Origin: Zychaea mexicana
Lineage: Eukaryota; Mucoromycota; Mucoromycetes; Mucorales; Lichtheimiaceae
Assembly: GCF_025766255.1 (NCBI RefSeq)
Contig: NW_026516781.1
Coordinates: forward strand, 1 to 64,000
DNA: 64,000 nucleotides
Direction: 5' to 3'
A program made the position numbers and the translations under genes. Each line of letters begins with the position of its first letter. Within the stretch, counting starts at the first letter, position 1. Under the pieces are notes generated by a model, which ran no database searches, had not been told where the DNA came from, and worked only from the letters and a program-made list of their open reading frames with translations. Positions 1 through 10,020 of the stretch are shown here, in pieces.

Positions 1-4
1 GCTG

Positions 5-442
5 TTGCGACGTCAAGCCTGGGCCAAGTGCCGTCAACACGGTACTGTGGCGCAGTACACCCAGGCTTTCCTCGGTCTCCGAGACGGTGCGGGGTACATC
101 CATGACACAGAGGCCTTGCACCGCTACATTGAAGGCCTGAAGCCAGCCGTGGCCGCCCATCTCACACATGGAAACCCGGCGACGCTCGACGAAGCCATCT
201 CTTTGGCGGAGCACTTCGACGGCTCCTATGGTGAAGCAAGCCCGTTTCGCGGTCGCGGCCAAGTCCTCTCCGGCCCGCACTCTTTGGCGACGTCGTCAGC
301 CAGCAATTTACGAGCTGCTGACAGCCCAAGCTTGTCCCCCTCCGGCCCGACCCCTATGGAGGTCGAAGCAGCTGAGCAGCAACGGCACTCGCAGCAACAT
401 TTCCGGCAGAAACGCAACGGCCATATCTCGACGTATTCGTGA
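5..442 (+). pseudogene. Retrotransposon gag fragment
   Basis: Retrotrans_gag-type sequence: a capsid-like helical region with the YTQAFLGLRD and LHRYIEGLKP stretches, then a helix ending in AEHFD and a Ser/Pro-rich linker. It is truncated at both ends: the N-terminus lies off the window and no CCHC knuckle is present. The reading frame changes near 410-420 where the RT segment begins, so gag and pol are fused out of frame by an internal deletion. Capsid proteins of this family package the element RNA; this remnant cannot. Confidence 0.8.
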
Positions 443-2283
443 TTCTCTACTTGGACGATGTCTTGATTTACTCCAAGACGGCCGACGATCACGTCAAGCA
501 CCTGAAGTTGGTGTTGGAAAAGTTGCGGCACCATAGACTTTACGCGAAGCGGTCGAAATGCCAGTTTGGGATGCGCTCCGTCGAATTTCTTGGCCACATT
601 GTTTCAGGCGACGGCATCAAATGCGACCCACATAAGCTCGACGCAATATCCACCTGGCCACGACCAACGAAAATTGCTCATATCCAGAGCTTTTTAGGCC
701 TGTGTAATTTCTATCGACGCTTTTGTGATGGATATGCTGGCCTCACTGCCCCTCTCAATCGCTTACTGCGTAAGGACGTTCCTTGGGAGTGGGATGATGC
801 TTGTGAAAAATCCATTCAGGAACTCAAGCGACGTTTATGTTCCGCGCCGGTGCTTGCAATCCCGGATCCCGACCGCCACTTTTACGTACACACGGACGCT
901 TCATCAACGGTGTCAATTGGTGGTATCCTCTCACAGGAGCAGGACGACGGTTTATTGCATCCGGTTGCTTATGCTTCGAGGACGTTGAAGGGCGCAGAGA
1001 TGAATTACCCGGTTCACGAACAAGAACTTTTGTCAGTGTCGTACTGTTTAGAACAATGGCGACATCATCTGGACGGTCAAAAGTTCACAGTGTTCACGGA
1101 CAGCCGCGCCATCTCGACGTTACACGCCAACAACAAGAATCTCTCCAAGCGTCAGATCCGCTTGTTGGAAAAGCTGATGGCCTATCAGTTTGACGTGCAT
1201 CATATTCCTCGAGAACAGAATACTGGTGCAGACGCTCTATCAAAACGACCGCCCAACGCTCCTTCTCACCCCGACGTCTCAATGGAACTTTGTGCTGTGG
1301 TCCTCACAGTGAGGGGGGAGACGCTTGGCAAGGAATGCACTCAGCACTACAAGGACGATTCTTTTTGGGCAGACGTTTTGACTCGGCTTCGGACGAACGA
1401 CGACGACGAAGAGTTCGAACTAGCCGACGGCATCATCTATCGCAAAAAAGATGGACGACGCCAAATCTGTGTGCCGCGCATGCCAACGCTTCTCAACACC
1501 CTCTTGCATGACGCACACGACGCACCAATCGCCGGTCATCGCGGCATCGATGCAACGGTCGAACGACTTGGACGAACTTACTACTGGCCACATATGAACA
1601 AAACAGTGCGACGTTATATTGCGACGTGTGACATGTGCCAGCGTACCAAGTTGCCAAATGCCAAAAAAGCAGGCTTGTTGCAGCCATTGCAACTAGCTTC
1701 TGGACGATGGACCTCGATTTCGGTTGATTTTATCACACACTTGCCGAAGACGCTACATAAGTTCGATGCAATTGCCGTTTTTGTGGATCGGTTTTCAAAG
1801 CGCGCACATTTTGCTCCATGCAAGACGACTGATACAGCAGAGGATTTTGCTCATCTGTTTTTGCGTGAGATATACCGACAGCACGGCTTACCATCAGACG
1901 TAGTCTCGGATCGAGATGTCCGCTTTACTTCTAGATTCTGGAAGGCCTTGACGACGATGCTTGGGGTACAAAGAAATTTGTCCAGCAGTCTACACCCAGA
2001 ATCAGACGGACAGACGGAACGCACGAATCGAACGCTTGAAGATATGCTTCGTCATTACGTTGCATATAATCAATCGGATTGGGACGAATGGCTGCCGGTC
2101 CTCGAGCACACCTACAACGACGCCAAGCACGCTTCTACAGGGGTAACACCCTTTTACGCTGACTTGGGACGACAGGTGTCACTCGCTTTGACCACGGGAT
2201 CTGCCTCCTCCGATGTTGATTCAGCAGACGTTCTCGCTACACGTTTGGAGTCTATCCGCCTTCAAGTCACTGAGGCAATCTAG
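415..2283 (+). pseudogene. Retrotransposon pol: RT C-half, RNase H, integrase
   Basis: Starts just before the RT catalytic box (YLDD, about 448-459) and continues through the thumb (FLGHIVS). RNase H has its DAS, E and TDS acidic motifs (about 890-1110). Integrase has an HHCC zinc domain (HAGH-like His pair, then CDMC) and a DDE core: the D in SVDF, the D in VVSDRD, and the E in the SDGQTERTN box. It ends at an in-frame TAG (2281-2283). The same frame resumes immediately after and encodes the integrase C-terminus. RT lacks its fingers and palm N-terminal half, so this copy is not autonomous. Confidence 0.88.
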
Positions 2284-2859
2284 GAAGCAACGGATCGCCA
2301 AGCCAAGTATGCCAATATGAAGCGACGTAATCTGGAATTCGACGTGGATGACGACGTATTAGTCAAGACGACCCACTTGAATCCTGATGTTTATTCCAAC
2401 GCTCCCGCCAGAAAGTTACTTCCACGGTGGGCGGGTCCTTACAAAATCCTTGAACGTATTGGATCCGTGGCATACAAGCTTGATTTGCCGGCTTCGATCA
2501 GGGCTCACAACGTTTTCCATGTGAGCGCCCTCAAGAAATATTTGGAACCTGACGATGTGGAACGCAAGCCAGAACGGCCACCACCAGTGATCACCAATGT
2601 TTCTGACGACGAAGACGAATGGGAAGTTGAAGCCATTCTCGACGAGCGCAAGCGACGAAACAAGCTACAATATTTGGTTAAGTGGAAAGGTTATCCCTTA
2701 CACGAGGCGACGTGGGAACCCGCCGAACACCTTTCCAATGCGCCCGAGGCTCTTCAAGACTTCAAACAATCCAAGGAAGCGACGCCATCAAAAGCTTCGG
2801 ATACGAATTTACTTCCTCGACGCCGTGGTCGTCCGCCCAAACACAGACGAAACAGGTAA
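2284..2859 (+). pseudogene. Integrase C-terminus with chromodomain
   Basis: Same frame as the pol segment, after the amber codon. It holds the GPY/F-type module (LPRWAGPYKILERIG), the HNVFHVSALKKY stretch typical of chromovirus integrases, and a C-terminal chromodomain: EVEAILDERKR, then LVKWKGYPLHEATWEP. Chromodomains on integrases direct insertion towards methylated histone H3 chromatin; that role is known for the family and inferred here. It ends in a basic RGRPP tail. The aromatic residues W (before EVE), W (KWKG) and W (TWEP) are present. Confidence 0.82.
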
Positions 2860-3235
2860 CTGTATGTGCAATGGGTTGTGGTGTTTATTTTTTTTATAGT
2901 TCCTCTGGGTCTATTTCACCACGACGACCACCTTTTGGGATCTCTCGCGACGTTTTAATTTGCGGGGGGAGAACCCTAGACCGGGACGATTTCTATCCAG
3001 TCGACGCACAAAACGATCCGTCACTGCTGTAGAAGAGTTCCAGCATACGAACCCACTTGGACGCGCACAAGGACGGTGCATACTACTCGCAGATCGACGC
3101 ACAGACATTAACGAGCTACAAAGGACGGCGATTGAAACGACGCAAATCAAGAATTACTTTGGACGAGTCAACGGATCGACGGCGAGCACCTGACGTTTTA
3201 CTTCGAGTCGACCTCTTGAAGTAGACGGGGGAGGA
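2860..3235 (+). other. Element 3' untranslated region with polypurine tract
   Basis: Non-coding tail of the chromovirus between the chromodomain stop and the LTR. A purine tract (GGGGGAGGA, 3227-3235) abuts the LTR start, as expected of the plus-strand primer for retrotransposon DNA synthesis. No ORF of note. Confidence 0.7.
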
Positions 3236-3567
3236 TGTAACGGTGCATACCGTTACGACGATATCCAACCTGCATGGTTGACGATCGACAACGCATGGTT
3301 CAGACGATAGGATGACTTGCGGTCAACCGCATGGTTGAATATGGAGTAATAGGCGTGGATATTCTAGATAGAAGTTATGATGTAGATCAATACTTAGACG
3401 ATAGCTAGCCCCCTATTACTCGACGTATATATAAAGACGGGATCCTGAGTTATATGGATCCCTATCGTTTTATCCTTTGATATATCCGAGTCTCACCTTA
3501 TTCATTGATCCACACTGTCTACCCATTCACGTTCCCGATTGTAAGTATCTGGGCCGACACTGTTACA
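3236..3567 (+). repeat. 3' LTR of the chromovirus
   Basis: 332 bp, starting TGTAAC and ending GTTACA (a 6-bp terminal inverted repeat), directly after the polypurine tract. A TATA-like box (TATATATAAAG) lies near 3427. Three copies of GCATGGTT occur at 3272, 3293 and 3329; the first and third are preceded by CAACC and form small dyads with GGTTG. The right flank starts AACAC, but the left target-site copy is off-window, so the duplication cannot be checked. Confidence 0.8.
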
Positions 3568-3856
3568 ACACTTGATTCAAGTTCGTCAATAAAATGATAA
3601 GGGCTTTCCCAAACCCCAATTTTGGCAGTTTGGTCTATACAGTATTTGTACAAATACTACATGAAAAAGTATATTTTTTTGTGTTCTCTGGGACAACAAC
3701 ACAAATGCCGCACATCAAGTATACTCACATACCATTATACGATAAAGAATTCTTTCTTTTTTTTATTTCTCTTTCACACTTAGATATTCCTTTTTTTGGC
3801 TCTCCAACTTATATATAATAAAGTCTTCTTCTAAGTATATATAATACAAGTTAACC

Positions 3857-4247
3857 ATGTCAATAAGCTGGGACACCGTAACATCGGCCATAGTCACATT
3901 TGTAGGTAGAGTGTCTGTTGGTTTTTTCATCACCCAAATCGCACACGTCTATTTATGGGACGGCAAGAACGAGAATGGTACATCCAAATCACCATGGGCA
4001 CCGAGCCCTTCCAATTTGCCGTTCTACTGGAAAGGATATAAAGCTTTCCGTTTTCATAGCTGTCTCGCCCTGACGGATTGGTCGAAAAAATTACAGACTA
4101 GCATATATACTGTTAAATTGATCCCAAAGCGTGTGATTGTGTTGAGCCATGCTGACGTGGTGCGCAAGGCCTTGGTGGAGTTGGAACAGTCTAATTGGAC
4201 CCGTTCTATCACAATAGATGCGATCGAAACAGTGATGGGTGACCAAG
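3857..4247 (+). pseudogene. Cytochrome P450 N-terminal exon, orphan
   Basis: An ATG-initiated exon of about 130 codons: hydrophobic N-terminal segment (membrane anchor), a Pro-rich hinge (SPWAPSPSNLP), then the P450 pattern of an LxxWSKKLQ helix, IYTVKLIPKRVIVLSHADVV beta strands, and ALVELEQSNWTRS. It ends at a donor-like GACCAAG|GTATTA. A TATA-like tract (TATATATAATAAAG) precedes it. No downstream exon with the ExxR, PERF or haem-binding FxxGxRxCxG motifs is visible before 5.5 kb, so the gene looks truncated. Assignment rests on the N-terminal pattern only. Confidence 0.5.
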
Positions 4248-5492
4248 GTATTATTACATCTCTATTTTTACTTTCTTTCTTTTTTTTTTGGAAAACGACC
4301 GTGTAGAATGTGAGAGAGAAAGAGAGGTGTACTCGTGGATATTACTGTAAATGCTTGTCACAAGTGTGGGTTGATTCAGTCATGGTTGCCTTTTGCATAT
4401 TACTTTTCAATAATTCGTTTGCATCTCTTTTTTTCTTTCTTTGAGAGTAAGGAAGACTGAACTAGCTTTTGCTCTCTATGTTGCTATTGCCAGGATGACT
4501 TTAGTTATATAATCTAGACATCCTGAATGCTGTTGTTTATTCGTTACCGCATCTGCAGGGTATTACAATGCTATCCAATCCATTGAGCGGAGTTGGGATC
4601 CAGGAAGCTTACTAGGGTGATGTTTATATCTTGGTTGACAGCACACAGTAGCACTCCAGCGTCTTGTATCAGGCTTGCCTTTTCTCTGGCGTTTTGAGCT
4701 TGCTATCGTATTGTTGTTCGTTTGGTAAGCATCAAGCTTAAGACACTGGGTTCATTTACTGAACAACTGCTCATGAGTTTGTTACATATAGAGTTTAAAC
4801 AGACAAAGTACTGTAGTTAGAATTTGCCCAGAAAATATGAGGAACACTTTCCGGGAATCGCTATATTTCAAGATGTTCTTGATCCCGTATATATCCTAGC
4901 ATGTGGAAGATGATAATGTTCCCGCTTACCATAAATATTGACCTTTGTCAGTAAACTTGACTCCAATAAGTCCTCTGCGTAGTATAACTCTCAAAGCGGT
5001 TCGAGTATAGTTGCAGCAGCACGTTGGCCAATGAAATCCAAATACCGGGCATTAAAAATCCACTGCCCGACATGAACAGGAACGCGCGTATGCGCATACA
5101 TACAGCATACAGACTGCTTTTTTTTGGTCATAAAGGGAGAGGGGAGGAGGCGACGATGGTCTTTCTATTCAACAACGGAAGAAAGAATATTCTCACTTCA
5201 TTTTTTTTTCTCTCTTCTGTCACAGAGACTATATCATATAGAGTGCGAGGTGATCCCTTTTGTGACGAAAAGAGGTACACAAGCATTTCTGATATATAAG
5301 GAAAGCATAGGGTAACCAAAAAAAATTAGTCTGTGCTTTCGCTCAGGTTTGAAAGGGCACCAGACTCGCTGCCGACCAGATCCACATCGTGCTGCCTTTC
5401 CATCAATCCTGGATCTAGTAAGTGTATATGTAAACATTTCAAATCGATGCTTGACTATACAGATATCACAACAATCCAACCTGGAAAACTGA
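4248..5492. other. No supported gene
   Basis: AT-rich sequence after the orphan P450 exon. Only short, low-complexity ORFs. A short open stretch near 4560-4620 could be exon debris but matches no P450 motif I recognise. Confidence 0.5.
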
Positions 5493-5984
5493 TTAATTAA
5501 ACATGCTGCCAATATTGTTTATCAGCTCATTATAAATAAAAGTACAAGCCAGACTGCAAATATCACCGCAATGGTACTCAATTATTAAAAATATGTTGTA
5601 TGGCATACGAAGATCATCTGTCCGAGATAATCCTGAACACCCCACGACTTCAATCTTTTTACTAGATCCTTCAATGATACGAAAAGCATTGATGCCTGCA
5701 TTGGTGAGACTATAGATCCGTGAAACACGCAATAGCACCGAGCTTTCGACTTGTTCAAAATGCTCAAGGACAGCACCAGTAACACCTTTCACGGCTGTCA
5801 GTTCCAGATTCAGTATTTTGGTTTCCTCAAGTCGTTGTGCCCACACAATCCATCCTGCCTCTGTGAGAAAGTCGTCGACACTATTACTGTACGGTGATGT
5901 GCGGGTTCAAGCTTAATCTCCTGACTAGTGGGTGCTGTGATGGTTCGCACAACTGCATTAGACCTTGGTTGTCGATGGGTATGT
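5493..5984 (-). pseudogene. F-box/LRR gene, detached 3' part
   Basis: Read on the minus strand it begins abruptly at 5984 with the peptide IPIDNQGLMQLCEPSQHPL. It continues as leucine-rich-repeat-like protein (KILNLELTAVKG, SLTNAGINAFRII, KKIEVVGCSGL) to a stop at 5493. One frameshift lies near 5890-5900. The first 59 bp (5926-5984) are identical, in reverse complement, to 27074-27132, where the 5' part of the same kind of gene ends on the plus strand. It has no start codon or promoter of its own. LRR proteins of the F-box class normally select substrates for SCF ubiquitin ligases; this fragment is unlikely to. Confidence 0.65.
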
Positions 5985-6437
5985 ATAAATATGATAAATA
6001 ATATAAATAAATTATTTTTATTGGCCTAAAATTATGATTTTTAAATAAATGTAAGGTTATCCCATGGCCCGGACCCAGTCAGGAGCGTCGTCGGCCAAAG
6101 GGGCTGATTGTTGCTCTTGGTGTTGTTGTTGCTGAGCTGGATGTTGATGAAGTTGCTAGGAGAGAAAAGGCTGGTGGTTCTCGACCAAGAAATACTGTTG
6201 CTGTGCTGCCGCCTCGAATTGCAGCTGCTGAACAGCTGGTTCATGGTTAAGAATCTGTGAAGGGGTTGGAGAGTGATCATTCATTGATAAAACTCGAAAA
6301 CCTGACAGTTGAGTACTAGGAGCGAGTTCTCTCGAGAGAAAAGATGATACTGTTCATGTGTAGCACTCCACTTGTATTTATTTATTTCTCTCGAATTAAA
6401 ACGGAAAAGATGGTAACACAATCACTGGATCCACCAC
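5985..6437. other. Gap between broken gene and recombinase
   Basis: AT-rich stretch at 5985-6040, then a Gln/Asn-coding-biased region on the minus strand that matches nothing I recognise. A perfect 14-bp palindrome (TTCTCTCGAGAGAA) lies at 6327-6340. Confidence 0.4.
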
Positions 6438-7065
6438 TTGAAGAATAATGACAGGTTATCTGTGCTCGACATTACATCCAAACTCTGCTGGCTCCTTGTG
6501 CTTTGTGGTTTCCTACGGCCCTCAGATATCGGACGCATAGATTGGGACAAGACCTCTATTGATCAACAGCAACGGTTAAACCTGGTGGTTGTTAGCCCTA
6601 AGGAGAAACGCCGCGGTCGCCGAATCGAAAAAGACTGTTGTTATCACTCCCCACCAAGATCGTGTCCTGTGTCCTGTTAACGTTTTTCAATCATACACCG
6701 CACGATTTGCAACCAACCGCTGTTATCACAAACATCCTACTCAACCGGATATTTACCTCAACTATCTCGTCTGCTACGTGCGTGATAGTACCAAGTACCT
6801 CGGCGCTCAATGTATCAGCAAGCATATCACTCGTCTACAAGACCTGGTGCCACGGGCTCCTGGCGCAAGAAAACCCAAATTGCGTGCCCTGGGTACTTCG
6901 CGTGCGGCAAGAGCAGGTGTACCAGTCGACGATATCATGGCGCATGGTTCCTGGGCTTCCTGTGAGGTTCTTAGCTTGTTCTATCGCATGTCATCGGAAA
7001 CTAACTCTGACTTTACATCGGTTGCTCTGAATACACAGTCAGACTGTCCTCGTTCTGACGGATAA
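6438..7065 (+). pseudogene. DIRS-like tyrosine recombinase remnant
   Basis: Two overlapping frames (6438-6680 and 6589-7065) read together as one tyrosine recombinase C-terminal domain, joined by a 1-nt shift in an A5 run near 6629. Motifs in order: LRPSDIGRI (first catalytic Arg), a beta segment with SPKEKRRGR, LCPVNVFQSY, ISKHITRL, KLRALGTS (the HxxR box, here without the His), GVPVDDIMAHGSW (the H/W box) and LFYRM (nucleophile Tyr). This layout is typical of recombinases of DIRS retroelements. No RT or RNase H is visible upstream, so only the 3' end of an element survives. It ends inside the palindrome that follows. Confidence 0.65.
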
Positions 7066-7133
7066 TTCGGCTTTGGCTGAGGGCTTTGCCCGAAAGCCTC
7101 ATAGTATTATCCGAACAGAGGACAGTCTGACTG
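7036..7133. repeat. 98-bp imperfect palindrome at the recombinase 3' end
   Basis: Outer arms CAGTCAGACTGTCCTC (7036-7051) and GAGGACAGTCTGACTG (7118-7133) are exact complements. Inner arms GGATAAT and ATTATCC and a GGCTTT/AAAGCC core extend the hairpin. The recombinase stop codon lies within it. It resembles a terminal repeat of a DIRS-like element or a separate miniature element. Confidence 0.8.
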
Positions 7134-7318
7134 TCCCCCCACCCACTCCTAAATATTTCACTATGTCTCTTACTTTGTACCTTCGCTCCGTTCTCTCCTC
7201 CTAGATGATAGAGTTAAATTATTACACAAAAAAATTTCGAATAAAATAAGAAAAGACTGTCCTCTGTTCGGATAATACTATGAGGCTTTCGGGCAAAGCC
7301 CTCAACCAAAGCCGAATT
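7064..7318. repeat. 65-bp inverted repeat pair (7064-7128 / 7254-7318)
   Basis: 7064-7128 is repeated in inverted orientation at 7254-7318 with one visible mismatch, separated by 125 bp of AT-rich non-coding DNA. The left arm is part of the 98-bp palindrome. The near identity suggests recent origin or gene conversion. Confidence 0.8.
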
Positions 7319-7449
7319 GTCGTCTTTACGTTTCTCCTAAAATTTTCAGTTTTGATTGCTTTCAACGTGTCAACGTGCGTTTATCGTAGTTATTTTTTCG
7401 CTAGATCATTTTATGTTATTAACCGTTCAGGAAAATACTTTACACTCAC

Positions 7450-8240
7450 AATGTCATCTTCTACTGTGCCGCAGACAAAACACCAAGTATGCAGCACTTC
7501 CGAATCATACCAGTGAAGAGCGACAGTTGTTTTCCCCGTTTGATTAATAGCTTTACGCGCTCAGATAGTTGCGAAGCAGCTGGATTGTGGGTTCGATTTG
7601 CCAATATCTGGAATACTAAGCATGCCAACGGTGGTTCAACTATATTCTACAAATTCCCTCAGTTTCTTCAAGCATACCATACAACATGGAAGCATGCTCA
7701 CGATATTCGCAAAACCATATCAAGAGCCAAGGATACGCTAAAACAAGTGGATTGTGTTGAACAACGTCGCGACCAAGCAGTGTCCGCGGCTGAAGCGTGA
7801 GCTACCAACAGTGAATACCCAACATTATGACTATCAACGCAATCAAGTAGTTTCTTCTTCAACAGTTCCTCAACAGTCGAGACAGCGACGTTTACAACCC
7901 AGAGCAGCACCCCAGATACATTCTCTCAGTCCATATGTACTGTTGGATTCCAGCCACCAATGTATTATTTATCATTTATATCTGTTTTATTTGGTAAATC
8001 ACACAATTCATCTATCTTTAAAATAAAATTTCTATCACCTCAACTGCAGAATTATACACCGCATCCAACGTTACCATCGGCCGCATCTTCATCGCATCAA
8101 AATCATTTCGGGAAGCCGTCTAGGTCGCGCACGTGCCAACAATGTTTTAAAGTGGGTTGCAAGAAGGGTAGCCAGAACACGGAATTATGTGAAACCAATC
8201 CGAAGCAAAACGCTGCGAAAAAGCGCCGTGTACACGAATA
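7450..8240 (+). pseudogene. Decayed accessory ORF (Myb/SANT-like, Cys-rich tail)
   Basis: Several overlapping plus-strand frames read as one protein. It has an ALPNHTSEERQLF segment, a W-rich helical module (GLWVRFANIWNTKHANGG, IFYKFPQFLQAYHTTWKHAHD) resembling Myb/SANT-type DNA-binding modules, a Gln-rich linker, and a basic Cys-containing tail (TCQQCFKVGCKKGSQNTELC) ending in AKKRRVHE. At least two frameshifts interrupt it. It lies directly beyond the inverted repeats and may belong to the same element. Family assignment is by pattern only. Confidence 0.4.
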
Positions 8241-8814
8241 AAGTCATATTTGCGTGTTTTTTCAGATATTATGATGGAATTATGGTGCCCATAAGCAATA
8301 AGTACGTGGATGAGCTGAAAAGCTCTAATCCACACACATGGTCACGGAGCCTGGAAAATAATTTGTTACACCTGAGCTGCCTGCAAGGAACTGGTTGCTT
8401 GGTCTGCTTCGACTATAGAACAATGTCTATTTCGTAATCTCCTATATGTAATACGTGTACACTATGCGATATAGAATGCAGTTGTTTAGCCATGCTCAAT
8501 ACACTGAGCTTCTGCACCGACTTCGTTCTTTTCTATTATATAACTTTTTCTGTTATATAAAGAGACGTTTTGCAGTGTATCTCCTCAGCATAATAAGTCG
8601 GATCCATGGATCGGATCCATATCCGCCTACCCACTCGATCCGATCCGGGTTTTGCAGAACACTACCCCTAATCAACCAACCACCACCACCCACTTACCAT
8701 ATATACAAAGACACCACGGCACCAGCAGCTCCTGAATCATCAGCTCGAGCAACTCCACTCAGCAAACGGAGAGCATCCGGCGATATTCGCTGCACCCATA
8801 ATCCGCAGATCAAA
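8241..8814. promoter_or_regulatory. Upstream region of the small two-exon gene
   Basis: Holds clustered GGATCC/GGATCCAT dyads (about 8600-8650) and a TATA-like TATATACAAAG (about 8699-8709) roughly 105 bp before the ATG at 8815. The in-frame extension upstream of that ATG is low-quality sequence and was not taken as coding. Confidence 0.4.
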
Positions 8815-9261
8815 ATGCCTAATACGTCTAGCTTCTTTAGCAGCTCGGACGGAAATGGCTCCTCATTGGCTACTCAAACTCCTCGCACACCTAGGACAGA
8901 CCGGGAGCGCACTCGTTCTCAATCCCTCCAAATACGTGTCAGAAAGCCCACAACACAACTATGGGAGGATACCATCGCCGAACAAGCAGAACAGACGCAA
9001 ACATACATTAGTAGTCTTCACAAACGTTTGCACTCGGAGGCAAAAATGACGTGAGAAAGATAGACCGAGGTTTCAACGGATTCGTCTATACTCTCCTTTT
9101 TATTCATTGCTACAATTATATGCTACGGACACTACACGCACCATCCTTGCCGACTCGACGCCCACTAACATTCCGACAGTGATGTACATCGGTATTTTGA
9201 CGACGACTCTAGCAGCGCCCCCGTGAAGTGGCTTGATCCTGTACTCCCTGACTCAAGATAA
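8815..9261 (+). CDS. Small hypothetical protein, two exons
   Basis: Exons 8815-9050 and 9180-9261 (donor GTGAGA, acceptor CGACAG) give 105 residues. The protein is Ser/Thr/Pro-rich at the N-terminus (TPRTPRTDRERTRSQS), then has a charged helical segment (LWEDTIAEQAEQTQTYISSL). The second exon encodes an acidic tail (YFDDDSSSAPVKWLDP). No signal peptide, membrane segment or known domain. The intron keeps frame exactly, and a TATA-like box lies upstream; these are the reasons for calling it. It could be a phosphorylated regulatory protein, but no function can be assigned. Confidence 0.45.
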
Positions 9262-10020
9262 ATAAAATAAAAGAAAAAGCTAAATCGCCCGATCTACCTA
9301 CAACTATTCCTCCCCTCTCTATCGACAAACACCAGATTCTCCCTCATAGTACGTACCCCCAGCTTCTTGTGCCTATCCAACACCTTCACCTTCTTCCCTG
9401 TTGTCGTCCAACAGGGATCGTTTTTTTCTTCCCTCTTTAGACTGGACAAGAGCGAGAACGCAGAGCGCAGCGTTCAGAGTCGTAAAAAAATCAGCCTTTC
9501 ATCGCATGACTAAGAGAAGGCTTTTTTACTTTCAGGATGACCTCCGCCCTCAGGACCACCGCACCAAGCTTTAACTTTCAAAGATGGTACTGGCTGTAAC
9601 AATACAGTCTAATTTCTTCGAGCTCAAATACACAGAAAGCGTGAATAAACATTATAAAGCTGTTCTATTAGCAACACAATTAATTTTCGATAGGAAAGGA
9701 ATTGCTATATATCGGTAATATTAGTCCACTTCCGCTATGGCTATAAATACTGCTGACACAACGACTCGGAAGCAGCTAATACAGTTCCTTCAAATATAAA
9801 CCAGTCTAATGTATTAATGGCGCACACTTGGCTTATTAGTAATTCGAAGAACTTCTTGAGATTTATAGCTTGAAGATGTGACCTCAAAGGGCGGAGGGTG
9901 GGGTGTCTGTGGCCAAAACCATTAATGGAGTGCTGGTGTCAATTTCCAAAGCAGGAGAGAAGGGCGTCACACAAATTGAGAACCTATTTCCTTTTATTCT
10001 CTTACTTCACATTTGTACAA
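9262..10020. promoter_or_regulatory. Intergenic and upstream region of the PPWD1 gene
   Basis: AT-rich, no supported ORF. The last 100 bp before the start at 10021 should contain the core promoter, but no clear TATA box is seen. Confidence 0.4.

Larger units (their letters stand above)
1..2859 (+). mobile_element. Defective Ty3/gypsy chromovirus (3' part)
   Basis: A retrotransposon body running in from the left edge. A gag-like segment (5-about 410) is joined directly to reverse transcriptase at the YLDD active-site box. The nucleocapsid zinc knuckle, protease and the N-terminal half of RT are therefore missing. Downstream the order is RT C-half, RNase H, integrase, chromodomain, which is the Ty3/gypsy (Metaviridae, chromovirus) order. 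An in-frame amber stop at 2281-2283 interrupts integrase. The 3' LTR follows at 3236-3567. The 5' LTR is outside the window. The copy cannot encode a complete polyprotein. Confidence 0.9.

Noticed and set aside
2281..2283. Programmed readthrough of the amber codon in integrase
   Set aside because: The element already lacks protease and half of RT, and the stop lies inside integrase rather than between domains, so simple decay is the better explanation.
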